Assembly: GCF_964340395.1 (NCBI RefSeq)
Contig: NC_135556.1
Coordinates: 27,177,685 to 27,241,684, forward strand
Length of the DNA stretch: 64,000 nucleotides
Reading direction: 5' to 3'
Origin: Glandiceps talaboti
Lineage: Eukaryota > Hemichordata > Enteropneusta > Spengelidae
In this document: positions 40,049-53,100 of the stretch, piece after piece
Position numbering within the stretch: the stretch's first letter is position 1
Layout of the letters: each line of letters starts with the position of its first letter
Position numbers and translations under genes: made by a program
Notes under the pieces: generated by a model
Seen by the model: only the letters and a program-made list of their open reading frames with translations
What the model was told of the DNA's origin: nothing
Database searches by the model: none

Positions 40049-40575
40049 GGATACTTTTCATCTAGATCTTATTTCCTCATAGCGATATCCCTTATATTTG
40101 GTAAAAGACAGAAAACATGTGTCAACTAAATTGCCCTGTAAACATCAAACTTTATCAAACAATTGTTATGAGATAAAAAAAACACCGTTCCACAAATATC
40201 AGTCAGACGTCGATAAAGAAAGAACGTTATGAGAAATGATGAGAATCCCTCATAACCTAATTGATATGGAGTAAACGTTTAATTCTGTTGTTTGTTGACA
40301 TACAGATGTCAAAGGGTCAACATTAACTAACTGTATTCAATTCACATCATGAAATGTTGATATGTCTTTTGCAATTTCAAATATCATAGAATCAAAACAA
40401 TTCCACAAATTCCACTTCTTGAAATGTTTCCCAAGTTATGCAGATGCCATGTCAAGATTTTCCTAGTCAAGTCAGCAGATTCATATACATAATCTGCCAG
40501 GATTCCTCTCTGTCAATAGAAGACATTACAGTTCTCTGGGCTATGGTATACAATTGGGTATGAAACGCATAGAAC

Positions 40576-40581
40576 AATAAA
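40576..40581 (+). terminator. candidate polyadenylation signal of the tectonin-FBG gene
   Basis: An AATAAA about 640 bases past the stop at 39934. It is the first clear one on this strand. Confidence 0.4.
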
Positions 40582-41569
40582 ATGTAGTGGGTTAAAGGTC
40601 ACATGTCTATTGCTGTCTTTTTTCACCCAAAGCTTATTTCTATAAAGTTAACTATACACTATCACTGTCCAGTATGGGCTAAGAATCAATTCAAGGGTAT
40701 ATTGGGTCATATTTTAGAAAACTAAATTAGGGGAGGGTCACATTTTACTTTGACTCAATGTATTATTTAACTTCAATTATTTTGAAATTTAGGTATCCAT
40801 CGCTGCCACCACTGTCAAATCTCACTGCAGCTCTATCCTGCCACTGCCACAATTGTACTGTAATATTGCTGCTTACAATAAAAAAACAAAAGGGGGAGGG
40901 GGTGGGGGGCTGTGTGCAAAAACAAAAGGGGTTTGTGTGTATTGATGGAGACAGAGAGGGTGGGTATTATAGCATGTGTGTGCGTGTGTTAGGTTTAAAG
41001 TCTTTACAGGCCTACACAATATGTGTAGTTGGAACTCTGATGTTACATGAAAGACAGTCTGAAATACCCCTTGGCCTCAAAAATCATATGAATGGTCCAC
41101 ACAGCGTCACGTAAAAACTTTATTGTGAAGGTTGCATGTGGGACCATTCATTACAAATGTTATATCAAACATCCAGACGATGTAGAAACCAACTAAGATG
41201 AAGTGTCAATTCTGTGTTTCCATGGTTATACTATTATTATTACACAATTGACAGATCAACTCATATCAACGCTAATGGAATTGACAAATGAAACCACTTT
41301 TTAACTTCAACTTTCACAACACTATGTTGGTCTCAAAACATTTCACAGAAAGGATACTGGCACAAAAAGTGTTATTGGTGGATGGTCTAATTTGGTGAAG
41401 ATTCAGGGATGAAAAAGTCTGGCAGCTAGTTGTGGATCACAGTGGTCTGAGGTATTACCAACCACAAAGAGTAGAACTCTCACTTGATAAGACATTGACA
41501 AGTGTTAAGAAGTAAATAGAAAATATACTCGAATCTGAATTAATGATTGAATATTCCTATTGGTTTCCC

Positions 41570-42170
41570 TATTGAGGTTTATCCAGTTGCCTATTCAGCC
41601 CTATTGTTATATTTACAATAAACACCATCAGTAGATTGTTGCTATTGGCATGGTCTTGTTGCTAGGCATACTTACATACATTTTTTGAATGCTTATTAAC
41701 TTGTCTATTAATTCCTGTTGTTATCTTTGCAATAAACACCTTTTGGCTGTTGCTATGGGCGTGGACTTGTTGCTAGGGATATTTGCATACATTTTTTGAA
41801 TGTTTATTCACTTGCCAACCAGTTATTTCAGGAAAATATACTGGCATTTGGTTGTTGCTAAGGATGTGGTCATCGTTACTAGGGCCAATTATGTCAAAAT
41901 GTTTTGAACAACATCAACAGAATCACACATCTAGAAACACTTCACTAAATTTCAGCCCCATTGACCAAGCACTTTTTAAGATACAAGTTTTTCACAAAAA
42001 TTCACGTTTTTACACCTAATTTGCATATCACTTATGAGATCATCACATTTCATAGTTCCTATCGACATAAACCACAAAATTCATTCCCATTAAATTTTGG
42101 CACAATCTGCTCAGTAGTTTTGGAATTAAATATCTTTGATCAAAATGTCACATTTTTTGAGCAGAAATGA
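41570..42170. repeat. diverged TTGCTAGG-containing tandem repeats
   Basis: Three imperfect copies (spacing about 100-110 bp) share a TTGTTGCTAGG core, then CATACATTTTTTGAATG and ACTTGCC-type motifs. The third copy is the most diverged. It is probably an old non-coding mobile repeat. Confidence 0.5.
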
Positions 42171-42249
42171 AATGTTTGATTTACAATGATAATGTATTAT
42201 AGAGACGATGTCGTATTTGTCATTGTTAGAGTAGGAGACTGACATCACT

Positions 42250-42935
42250 GGTGATAGCTATAATGGTTCTAGTGTAGTCAATCTATGCAGTGCGGTAAGA
42301 TACTGATGAACCCCCTCTGCCTATATGGTTCTAGTGTAGTCAATCTATGCAGTGCTGCAAGATACTGATGCATCCCTGCCGAGGTGGTTCTAGTGTAGTC
42401 GATCTTTGCAGTGCTGCAAGACACTGATGAACACCCTCTGCCTAGGTGGTTCTGGTGTAGTCAATCTATGCAGTGCTGCAAGATACTGATGAACCCCCTC
42501 TGCCTAGGTGGTTCTGGTGTAGTCAATCTATGCAGTGCTGCAAGATACTGATGAACCCCCTCTGCCTAGGTGGTTCTGGTGTAGTCAATCTATGCAGTGC
42601 TGCAAGATACTGATGAACCCCCTCTGCCTAGGTGGTTCTGGTGTAGTCAATCTATGCAGTGCTGCAAGATACTGATGAACCCCCTCTGCCTAGGTGGTTC
42701 TGGTGTAGTCAATCTATGCAGTGCTGTAAGATACTGATGAACCCCCTCTGCCTAGGTGGTTCTGGTGTAGTCAATCTATGCAGTGCTGCAAGATACTGAT
42801 GAACCCCCTCTGCCTAGGTGGTTCTGGTGTAGTCAATCTATGCAGTGCTGCAAGATACTGATGAACCCCCTCTGCCTAGGTGGTTCTAGTGTAGTCGATC
42901 TTTGCAGTGCTGCAAGATACTGATGAACCTCTACT
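42250..42935. repeat. 62-bp minisatellite, 11 copies
   Basis: The unit holds CCTAGGTGGTTCTGGTGTAG and CAATCTATGCAGTGCTGCAA. The spacing is 62 bases. Central copies are nearly identical and edge copies are more diverged. Confidence 0.95.
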
Positions 42936-43065
42936 TTGGGATGTACTGACAATTACGTACAATGAGTCATCATAGAAGTACAAAAACTGGATTCAAATAT
43001 TTTGAAGTATTTCTACACTCAATACATGGTATAATTTCGGCTAAATCACTCCGCCTTCTTTAACC

Positions 43066-43840
43066 ATAGGATGATTCAATGATGTAGCGTAGTATATGAC
43101 CACAGGATGATTCAATGATGTAGTGTAGCATATAACCATAGGATGATTCAATGATGTAGTGTAGCATATAACCATATGATGATTCAATGATGTAGTGTAG
43201 TAAATGACCATAGGATGATTCAATGATGTAGTGTAGTATATGACCATAGGATGATTCAATGATGTAGTGTAGCATATAACCATAGGATGATTCAATGATG
43301 CGGTGCAGTATATGACCATAGAATGATTAAATGATGTAGTGCAGTATATGACCATGGAATGAGTCAATGATGTAGTGTAGTATATGACCATAGGATGATT
43401 CAATGATGTAGTGTAGTATATGACCATAGGATGAGTCAATGATGTAGTGCAGTATATGACCATAGAATGAGTCAATGATGTAGTGTAGTATATGACCATA
43501 GGATGATTCAATGATGTAGTGTAGTATATGACCATAGGATGAGTCAATGATGTAGTGTAGTATATGACCATAGGATGATTCAATGATGTAGTGTAGTATA
43601 TGACCATAGAATGATTCAATGATGTAGTGTAATATATGACCATAGGATGAGTCAATGATGCAGTGTAGTATATGACCATAGGATGATTCAATGATGTAGT
43701 GTAGTATATGACCATAGGATGATTCAATGATGTAGTGTAGTATATGACCATAGAATGATTCAATGATGTAGTGTAGTATATGACCATAGAATGATTAAAT
43801 GATGTAGTGTAGTATATGACCATAGGATGATTAAAGAGCA
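43066..43840. repeat. 36-bp minisatellite, about 21 copies
   Basis: The unit is close to ATGACCATAGGATGATTCAA then TGATGTAGTGTAGTAT. The length is a multiple of three, so the minus strand stays open for 276 codons as a 12-residue repeat (NHPMVIYYTTSL). It is downstream of EXOSC9's stop codon and has no sign of being a gene. Confidence 0.94.
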
Positions 43841-43971
43841 AGGTAATTGCATTTTTTGTTGGGTTCAAATATGATTTTATTGCTCACACATTTTTACCAG
43901 AAAATAAGAATGTTGGGATGAAAACAAAGATTATGAACAACATTATATAAAAGATATACTGAAAAGATGTT

Positions 43972-43977
43972 TTTATT
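43972..43977 (-). terminator. EXOSC9: candidate polyadenylation signal of EXOSC9
   Basis: A minus-strand AATAAA 205 bases past the TGA stop (44184-44182). A second is at about 43880. Confidence 0.45.
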
Positions 43978-44181
43978 CCAGCAAATAAATGGGTGTGTTA
44001 TCCTGTCAAACAACCATTACTATTTATACATTTTTTGGATCAAAAATTGAAGATTGGTAAGTTGGTGTTTATTGATAATGCCCATCATCAAAAACAGCAA
44101 AGTGAATCCAAATTGTACAAAACTACATAGTGGTCTGGTTGTTCAATTGAGTTTCACTTGAATGTCACATACTTTTGTTGT

Positions 44182-47100
44182 TCACATATCATCTTGGTCC
44201 AAGACTATTACTTCTTCTTCTTCACTACCACTTTCCGCTGATTTGAAAAAGAGAGGAAGGAAATAAAACAGATCAGATAAACATACATATAATTATATAA
44301 GCCTTCAGTCCAAGACATAGTCCCCCTCTCCCAACCACAAACTTGTGTGTTGTATTGTGTAAGATGGTTAGCACTTGATTTGTTAGACTTTCCAGGGATG
44401 CAAATGTTTGTAGTGTTGGGTTTTCAGTATATAAAATTAACAATAATTTATATGTAAGATAAATATAAAAGTTTGTTGATATAGCTTATAATTATAATGA
44501 ATAATTAATGATTTGCAATAGTTAAGCTATATCCTAGGAATGTACACTTCAAATTCCGTAACATTTGGTACACACATCAACCATAACAAGGCACACATGT
44601 CCTATGAAGCTAGTTGGCATAGTTTTCAGTTTTAATATCAGGAGTAATTTGCATACATACATCAACCATAATAACCACACATCCTATACAGCCTGTTTTT
44701 AATTTTAATGAGTAATTTGCATAATTAATTATCTTTGGTAATTAGGCTATATCTTAAGAATGCAAGCTTCGAATATCACATAATTTGGTATATATATCAA
44801 CCATAACAAATCACACATATCCTATAAAGCTTGTTGACATAGTTTTAGATTTAATGAGTTATTTGCATAAATAATGATTTTCGGTAATTAGGCTATATCT
44901 TAAGAATGCAAACTTCAAATTTCATATAACTTGGTACATACATCAACCATAATAAATCACATGTGCTTGATGTAGTTTTTAATTGTGATGTGTAATTTGC
45001 ATATTAAAATAATCATTTTCAATAATTAGGCAATATGTTTAGAACTTTAAATTTCTGATAATTTAGTATATGCATTTATAGTAAAGAAGTCCATGTGTCC
45101 CTGAAAGCTTGTTGATGTAGCTTATAATCTTAATGGTTAATTTTTTTTATTTTTAGCTTCAAATTTCATATAATTTAATCTAATTAATTTTCCAATTAAG
45201 GTACATCATGTATAATAGCTATAGCTCAGAATTTTGTATTCCAACAATATGTGTAGGACCAAAAATCTATGGTTTTGCCCTTGCATTCAGTTTAAATCTC
45301 ATTATATCGTATCTCTGCAAGGTTGAGGAGTTATGAGTTTTAAATTACCATTTATCAATACACTGGCAATGTGTACTGTACCTACCTGTTTGGGTTCTTT
45401 TCTTCTTGTTCTTTTTCTTTTTCCTGGGTTTTTCTTCTTGATTTGATTCTTGTGTTGCTACAACATCATCTGTGAACCATGTGTTTTGTCCTCCTTCCCC
45501 AACCTGGGCAGTACCAACACCAAGAACTGTAACAGATGTTGATCTGTTCACTTTGTTCAGGGATATACATTGAAATCTTACTTTTAACACTATAACAGTC
45601 TGGACACCTTACAGATGCAAACTAAAGTCAGAGGACCACTGATACAGTGAACCATTTGACTCAGAAGGTCTGGACACCTTACAAATGAAAACTAAAGTCA
45701 GAGGACCACTGATACAGTGAACCATTTGACTTAGAAGGTCTGGACACCTTACAGATGCAAACTAAAGTCAGAGGACCACTGATACAGTGAACCATTTGAC
45801 TTAGAAGGTCTGGACACCTTACAGATGCAAACTAAAGTCAGAGGACCACTGATACAGTGAACCATTTGACTCAGAAGGTCTGGACACCTTACAAATGAAA
45901 ACTAAAGTCAGAGGACCACTGATACAGTGAACCATTTGACTTAGAAGGTCTGGACACCTTATAAATGCAAACTAAAGTCAGAGGACCACTGATACAGTGA
46001 ACCATTTGACTTAGCAGGTCTGGACACCTTATAAATGCAAACTAAAGTCAGAGGACCACTGATACAGTGAACCATTTGACTTAGCAGGTCTGGACACCTT
46101 ATAAATGCAAACTTAAGTCAGAGGACCACTGATACAGTGAACCATTTGACTTAGAAGGTCTGGACACCTTACAAATGCAAACTAAAGTCAGAGGACCACT
46201 GATACAGTGAACCATTTGACTTAGAAGGTCTGGACACCTTACAAATGCAAACTAAAGTCAGAGGACCACTGATACAGTGAACCATTTGACTTAGAAGGTC
46301 TGGACACCTTATAAATGCAAACTAAAGTCAGAGGACCACTGATACAGTGAACCATTTGACTTAGCAGGTCTGGACACCTTATAAATGCAAACTAAAGTCA
46401 GAGGACCACTGATACAGTGAACCATTTGACTTAGCAGGTCTGGACACCTTATAAATGCAAACTTAAGTCAGAGGACCACTGGTACAGTGAACCATTTGAC
46501 TTAGAAGGTCTGGACACCTTACAAATGCAAACTAAAGTCAGAGGACCACTGATACAGTGAACCATTTGACTTAGAAGGTCTGGACACCTTACAAATGCAA
46601 ACTAAAGTCAGAGGACCACTGATACAGTGAACCATTTGACTTAGAAGGTCTGGACACCTTATAAATGCAAACTAAAGTCAGAGGACCACTGATACAGTGA
46701 ACCATTTGACTTAGAAGGTCTGGACACCTTACAAATGCAAACTTAAGTCAGAGGACCACTGATACAGTGAACCATTTGACTTAGAAGGTCTGGACACCTT
46801 ATAAATGCAAACTAAAGTCAGAGGACCACTGATACAGTGAACCATTTGACTTAGCAGGTCTGGACACCTTATAAATGCAAACTTAAGTCAGAGGACCACT
46901 GATACAGTGAACCATTTGACTTAGAAGGTCTGGACACCTTATAAATGCAAACTAAAGTCAGAGGACCACTGGTACAGTGAACCATTTGACTTAGAAGGTC
47001 TGGACACCTTATAAATGCAAACTAAAGTCAGAGGACCACTGATACAGTGAACCATTTGACTTAGAAGGTCTGGACACCTTACAAATGCAAACTAAAGTCA

Positions 47101-50100
47101 GAGGACCACTGATACAGTGAACCATTTGACTTAGCAGGTCTGGACACCTTATAAATGCAAACTTAAGTCAGAGGACCACTGATACAGTGAACCATTTGAC
47201 TTAGCAGGTCTGGACACCTTATAAATGCAAACTTAAGTCAGAGGACCACTGATACAGTGAACCATTTGACTTAGAAGGTCTGGACACCTTATAAATGCAA
47301 ACTAAAGTCAGAGGACCACTGATACAGTGAACCATTTGATTTAGCAGGTCTGGACACCTTATAAATGCAAACTAAAGTCAGAGGACCACTGATACAGTGA
47401 ACCATTTGACTTAGAAGGTCTGGACACCTTACAAATGCAAACTAAAGTCAGAGGACCACTGATACAGTGAACCATTTGACTTAGCAGGTCTGGACACCTT
47501 ATAAATGCAAACTAAAGTCAGAGGACCACTGATACAGTGACATATGAATATGTCCCACATGATATGTCACCTTTGTGTCAAGTTTGAAAGAAATCAGATA
47601 TTGTATGTCTGAGAAATGACGTATTATGGACAGACGGACGGACGGAGCCATTGTGATAGCAAAAATTTTAAGAAATATATACAAGGATACTCATTGGTTG
47701 GTTGATTAGATTCTATTGTTTCTTTATCAGACTTTTCTGATACTGCTTCTTTTACATTCTGTATATCGACTTCTGTTTCTTCTTTTAAAAAACTGGTAAT
47801 TTTCTGCCTTGAAAATGATTCCGCAAAACCAAATTTTCCACCCAAGGATCTGAAAGTGAAGGAAAGTAGAAGATGTTGATATATTATTATATTGTTTTCA
47901 TACCTTCAGGGTCAATGTCAAATTCATTACAAAGTACACTCAAGTGAGGTCAGTTTATACAATACAAGCCAGTTATTAAACCAGAAACAGAATGCTGTAC
48001 ACTCAAGTGAGGTCATTTTATACAATACAAACCAGTTATTAAACCAGAAACAGAATGCTGCCTGGCTCGACAAAAATCTTAGTAACACATACTGTATTGT
48101 TTCATTTTCTGACAGGACAAAAACTTTACCATCATTGTTACATCTTTTTCATATAAGCTACTTAAAAGGATTAAACGGCCAGATGATAAAATGTAGCAAT
48201 AATCCTAGATTTTGGTCAAACCAATTCATACTCAGTTTCAGGACAACTGACTCCTATACTACTGTTACAGTCAAATTCACAACAACCATTTTATATAAAA
48301 GGCTCATAGTGTTCTAAAAGAATCTACCAAGGCTCAGTGTTCTAAAAGAATCTAACCAAGGCTCAGTGTTCTATAAGAATCTAACCAAGGCTCATAGTGT
48401 TCTACAAGAATCTAACCAAGGCTCATAGTGTTCTATAAGAATCTAACCAAGGCTCATAGTGTTCTAAAAGAATCTAACCAAGGCTCACAGTGTTCTAAAA
48501 GAATCTAACCAAGGCTCATAGTGTTCTACAAGAATCTGACTATGGCTGAGTGTTCTACAAGAATCTAACCAAGGCTCAGTGTTCTACAAGAATCTAACCA
48601 AGGCTCAGTGTTCTACAAGAATCTAACCAAGGCTCATAGTGTTCTACAAGAATGTAATCAAGGCTCATAGTGTTCTAAAAGAATCTAACCAAGGCTCAGT
48701 GTTCTAAAAGAATCTAACAAGGCTCAGTGTTCTATACGAATCTAACCAAGGCTCATAGTGTTCTATAAGAATCTAACCAAGGCTCATAGTGTTCTGTAAG
48801 AATCTAACAAAGGCTCATAGTGTTCTACAAGAATCTAACCAAGGCTCATAGTGTTCTAAAAGAATCTAGCCAAGGCTCATAGTGTTCTAAAATAATCTAA
48901 CCAAGGCTCAGTGTTCTAAAAGAATCTAACCAAGGGTTATAGTGTTCTAAAAGAATCTAACCAAGGCTCACAGTGTTCTGAAAGAATCTAACCATCCCCG
49001 GCCCCTGCTATGCAGAATTCAACAATAAGCAAATCACTAAGAATGGTAGATGCAGTCCATCAGTAACTAAAAACAACCATTTGAAATCATCCTTTTTTCC
49101 ATGCGCTATCTCTGATCTCAACATCAGTTTCAATTCTTCATAGGGTATTTTATGTTTGTGGATTATTACTACATTGTACGAAACAAGACTTTGTAATTTT
49201 ATTTTTTTTTTTGTTTTATCTGCACCGAACTGTGCCATTTCACTTCCTCCCAGTGTGATGATTCTGATTTGGTTTTCAGTAATGTTGTCATCTGGTGTCT
49301 TGGACAGATCAGTGATGGATTGGTCTGCAAATTGCCTTTCACATGGTAATATGCTAAAGAGATGAATCTTACCATTTGTTTATGTCAAAGGTATGAAATG
49401 AAATTATCATATTGCATATTGAAATTATCTGTCATTTTCCAATATTTATGTCAAAGGTATGAAATGAAATTATCATATTGCAGGATAACTCACCTGGCTA
49501 GTCTGTCATTTTCCAATGCCTTTTTAATGACATCTACAAGTTCTGACACTTTGACTACAGCAATTTGAGTACATCGTAAAATCTGTTGATTACAGTTTAA
49601 AGAAAAATATGATTTGTTTATATTAATAACACATTAAGAATGATAAGCTTTATTGGTGTATTTATTTGTAATTTATTGAATGGTCGCTACTGAGCAGTGT
49701 CCAAGTGCCAAAACATAAGGAACATGGTGTACCTGAGGAAAATCTGCATTATTTGGCAGGGTCAAACTGACCATCACCCACTGGCTGCATTATTTGGTAG
49801 AGTCAAACTGACCATCACCCACTGGCTGCATTATTTGATAGAGTCAAACTGACCATCACTCACTGGCTGCATTATTTGGTAGGGTCAAACTGACCATCAC
49901 CCACTGGCTGCATTATTTGGTAGGGTCAAACTGACCATCACCCACTGGCTGCATTATTTTGTAGGGTCAAACTGACCATCACCCACTGGCTGCATTATTT
50001 GGTAGAGTCAAACTGACCATCACCCACTGGCTACCAGTACAGGATAGGATTAAATTTAAGCTCTCATTGATCAAATACAAATCTCTGAATAGTTCATTGC

Positions 50101-53100
50101 TAACCCACATGTCTGACCTAATTCACTTGAAGTCAACTCCCAGGACACTGTGATCATCCACCAAATGTTTAGTGCATTAACCCAAGTACAAATTAGTGTC
50201 ATGTGGTGGGTGTGCATTCTCATGTCAGCACCCTGTCTATGGAATGTATTGTCATTGGAAATACGACAAAAGCAAAGAGATAATTCCTTCAAACTTAAAA
50301 GACATATCTATTCTCCAGATGCATTCTATCTGTACTGTGCCTTTGCACTCTAAATTGTATGGAAAATTAGTGCTTTATATATTCACTGAATGATTGATTC
50401 TTACTTACAGAATTGGCTAATTTTTAATGAACCTAGTGGGCAATGGTACAGTGACCTACAAATGACACAAACTCAAACGTTTGTGGTGTTACCATCCATC
50501 CATCATTCTCAGTACCTACAATAGTATTTTACCTCATGCTAGAGGGCCAAAATAGAGCAAGAAGGTTGACCTATTCTTAGGCATGTCTATAGTAATACAT
50601 GTGTAGTGTGTAGAGGTGAAGTCTTGGTGTCAACCAAGAAATTGAATGATTGTTATTTCTATGGTACACCTTGTGAGTAAGGTTCTATTTGAATTGAAAA
50701 TAGTTATACATGAAATTTATGTCACCATTGAAAATACATGCATTACATACATATTATACATGCATTACAGTTACTAGGTGATTTTACCTGGTCTTTAACT
50801 AATAGCATATCTCCACTCATTTGTACTGCACAGATTTCTCTATGGACATTCATTGTAATTATCATGTTACCATCCATCACTCTCTCTTCTAGATGTGTAG
50901 GATCAACTAACAGGAATTTCCTAAAAGAAAATCAACAAAATCAACATTTTGTTTTTAGCAGGCTCCCGTAACTGCTGAGTCTTCAGTCCAGGAGACCCCT
51001 CAAATTTTCACTCATCTGTTGAGTGATACAGCCCATCCATCAAGTCTGTCTGTAGAACACTCACCAGGTGTTTGGGTTGGACACAGAAAATCTCCTGTCT
51101 CCAGTAGGCTTTGAACCCATGACATTCCATCTACTGCATTTTAACCACTATGCCACAGGGGATGTCACTCTAAACTTAATGTGTTTAAGTCTGATTCTGC
51201 ACTGATTTAAAAATGTCTGCATAAATAAATAAATAAATAAATTCATTTATTTATTTATTTGATGACCAATGGGAGCTAGTCCCATTTATAGGCTCCTTTG
51301 GTTCAGTGTTCAGTGCAGGAGGAAACCGGCGTACCCGGGGAAAACCTGTGTTGTATGGTAGAGTCAAACTGAATGACACTCTTCTTACTTACAGTGTAGT
51401 AAATTTCGAACCCACACTGCAGAGGCAAGAGGTGTACGAGTTAACTGCTTGGCCACCGCCAAGCCTAATTGGGCAATACAATTTAATGGATGACCTCAAG
51501 TTCCTTACTTTCTTCATACCATGGCTCTAAAATTATCACAAAAAATGTCACTTTCCATAAGGTGCTTATATACACTTCAATTATACCTATATGAGGGCAA
51601 TAATTAAATCAACAATTACTCCAAATGGATAGCATTTTTATTGCTTTTCAGAGGTCTGGCCACACATTTTGCAAATTATGTTGTTTTTAAGGCATTCATA
51701 CTAGTATATTCTTGGTCCTTGCAAAAGAAAATTCATTTTCTTTGTAATTATCGAATCAAAAAGAATGCATTTTAACAAAATTTAAACTGTTTATGAAACT
51801 AACACTGCCACCTCTCCATGCAATGTCAGTATCCATATATTTAAACTGTTTATGAAACTAACATTGCTACCTCTCCATGCAATGTCAGTATCCATATATT
51901 TAAACTGTTTATGAAACTAACACTGCCACCTCTCCATGCAATGTCAGTATCCATGTATTTAAACTGTTTATGAAACTAACACTGCCACCTCTCCATGCAA
52001 TGTCAGTATCCATATATTTAAACTGTTTATGAAACTAACATTGCCACCTCTCCATGCAATGTCAGTATCCATATATTTAAACTGTTTTAAAATTAGCAAA
52101 CTAACACTGCCACCTCTCCATGCAATGTCAGTATCCATATATTTAAACTGTTTATCAAACTAACATTGCCACCTCTCCATGCAATGTCAGTATCCATATA
52201 TTTAAACTGTTTATCAAACTAACACTGCCACCTCTCCATGCAATGTCAGTATCCATATATTTAAACTGTTTATCAAACTAACACTGCCACCTCTCCATGC
52301 AATGTCAGTATCCATATATTTAAACTGTTTATGAAACTAACATTGCCACCTCTCCATGCAATGTCAGTATCCATGTATTTAAACTGTTTATGAAACTAAC
52401 ACTGCCACCTTTCCATGCAATGTCAGTATCCATGTATTTAAACTGTTTATGAAACTAACACTGCCACCTCTCCATGCAATGTCAGTATCCATATATTTAA
52501 ACTGTTTATGAAACTAACACTGCCACCTCTCCATGCAATGTCAGTATCCATGTATTTAAACAACTTTTGAATTTTTTCAGCCTAGCTGCAGTATTTAATC
52601 AACTTTGAGTAATTTCTATGAAATGTTACCAAAAAGATATTATCAACTTCTTCCTTTTGGACAAATGGGACTACTTGAATATTACAGTCAACTTTCCTCT
52701 CGAAGACTAAACTATTTTCACTGGGTGTTAGCACCACAAGAGAGACTTTTATGTATTACATAATTGCTAATGACAACAACTGTTTGTTTGTTTGTACCTA
52801 CCCTTGATCAAAATGCAGTATGTAAATGTGATTGCTATGGCAACACATGTCTGATTGTACCTACCCTTGATCAAAATATGTTGATGTGGTTGTTATGGCA
52901 ACAAATGTCTGATTGTACATACCCTTGATCAAAATATGTAAATGTGACAGATACAGGAAGATGGTGAACACTTAAAGGAACTGGGTCTTTGTCTTCGGCA
53001 GAATGCTGGGGTTAGAAAATAGAAAAGATATACAACAAATATGACAGCTGGAAAACAAGATTTTTTTTAGCAATCTTGTCAATAGAATTGAAAATTTAGA

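Larger units (their letters stand above)
39935..44181. other. intergenic region between convergent genes
   Basis: It separates the 3' ends of the tectonin-FBG gene and EXOSC9. It holds (AAAC)n/(CA)n at 39988-40048, a plus AATAAA at 40576, diverged ~110-bp repeats with TTGTTGCTAGG motifs at about 41570-41900, a 62-bp minisatellite at 42250-42935 and a 36-bp minisatellite at 43066-43840. No gene is seen. An open frame at 40758 has no domain. Confidence 0.6.

Noticed and set aside
40758-41114. A 118-residue open frame on the plus strand
   Set aside because: Low-complexity composition, no domain and no splice context between two convergent genes.
43041-43868. A 275-residue open frame on the minus strand
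   Set aside because: It is wholly made of the 36-bp minisatellite; a stop-free unit divisible by three gives this with no gene.
45597-47541. CRISPR-like array
   Set aside because: The 70-bp units abut with no unique spacers, in a eukaryotic intron; it is a minisatellite.
50955-51472. tRNA genes
   Set aside because: A and B boxes are present but no acceptor stem or full cloverleaf; they are SINE heads.
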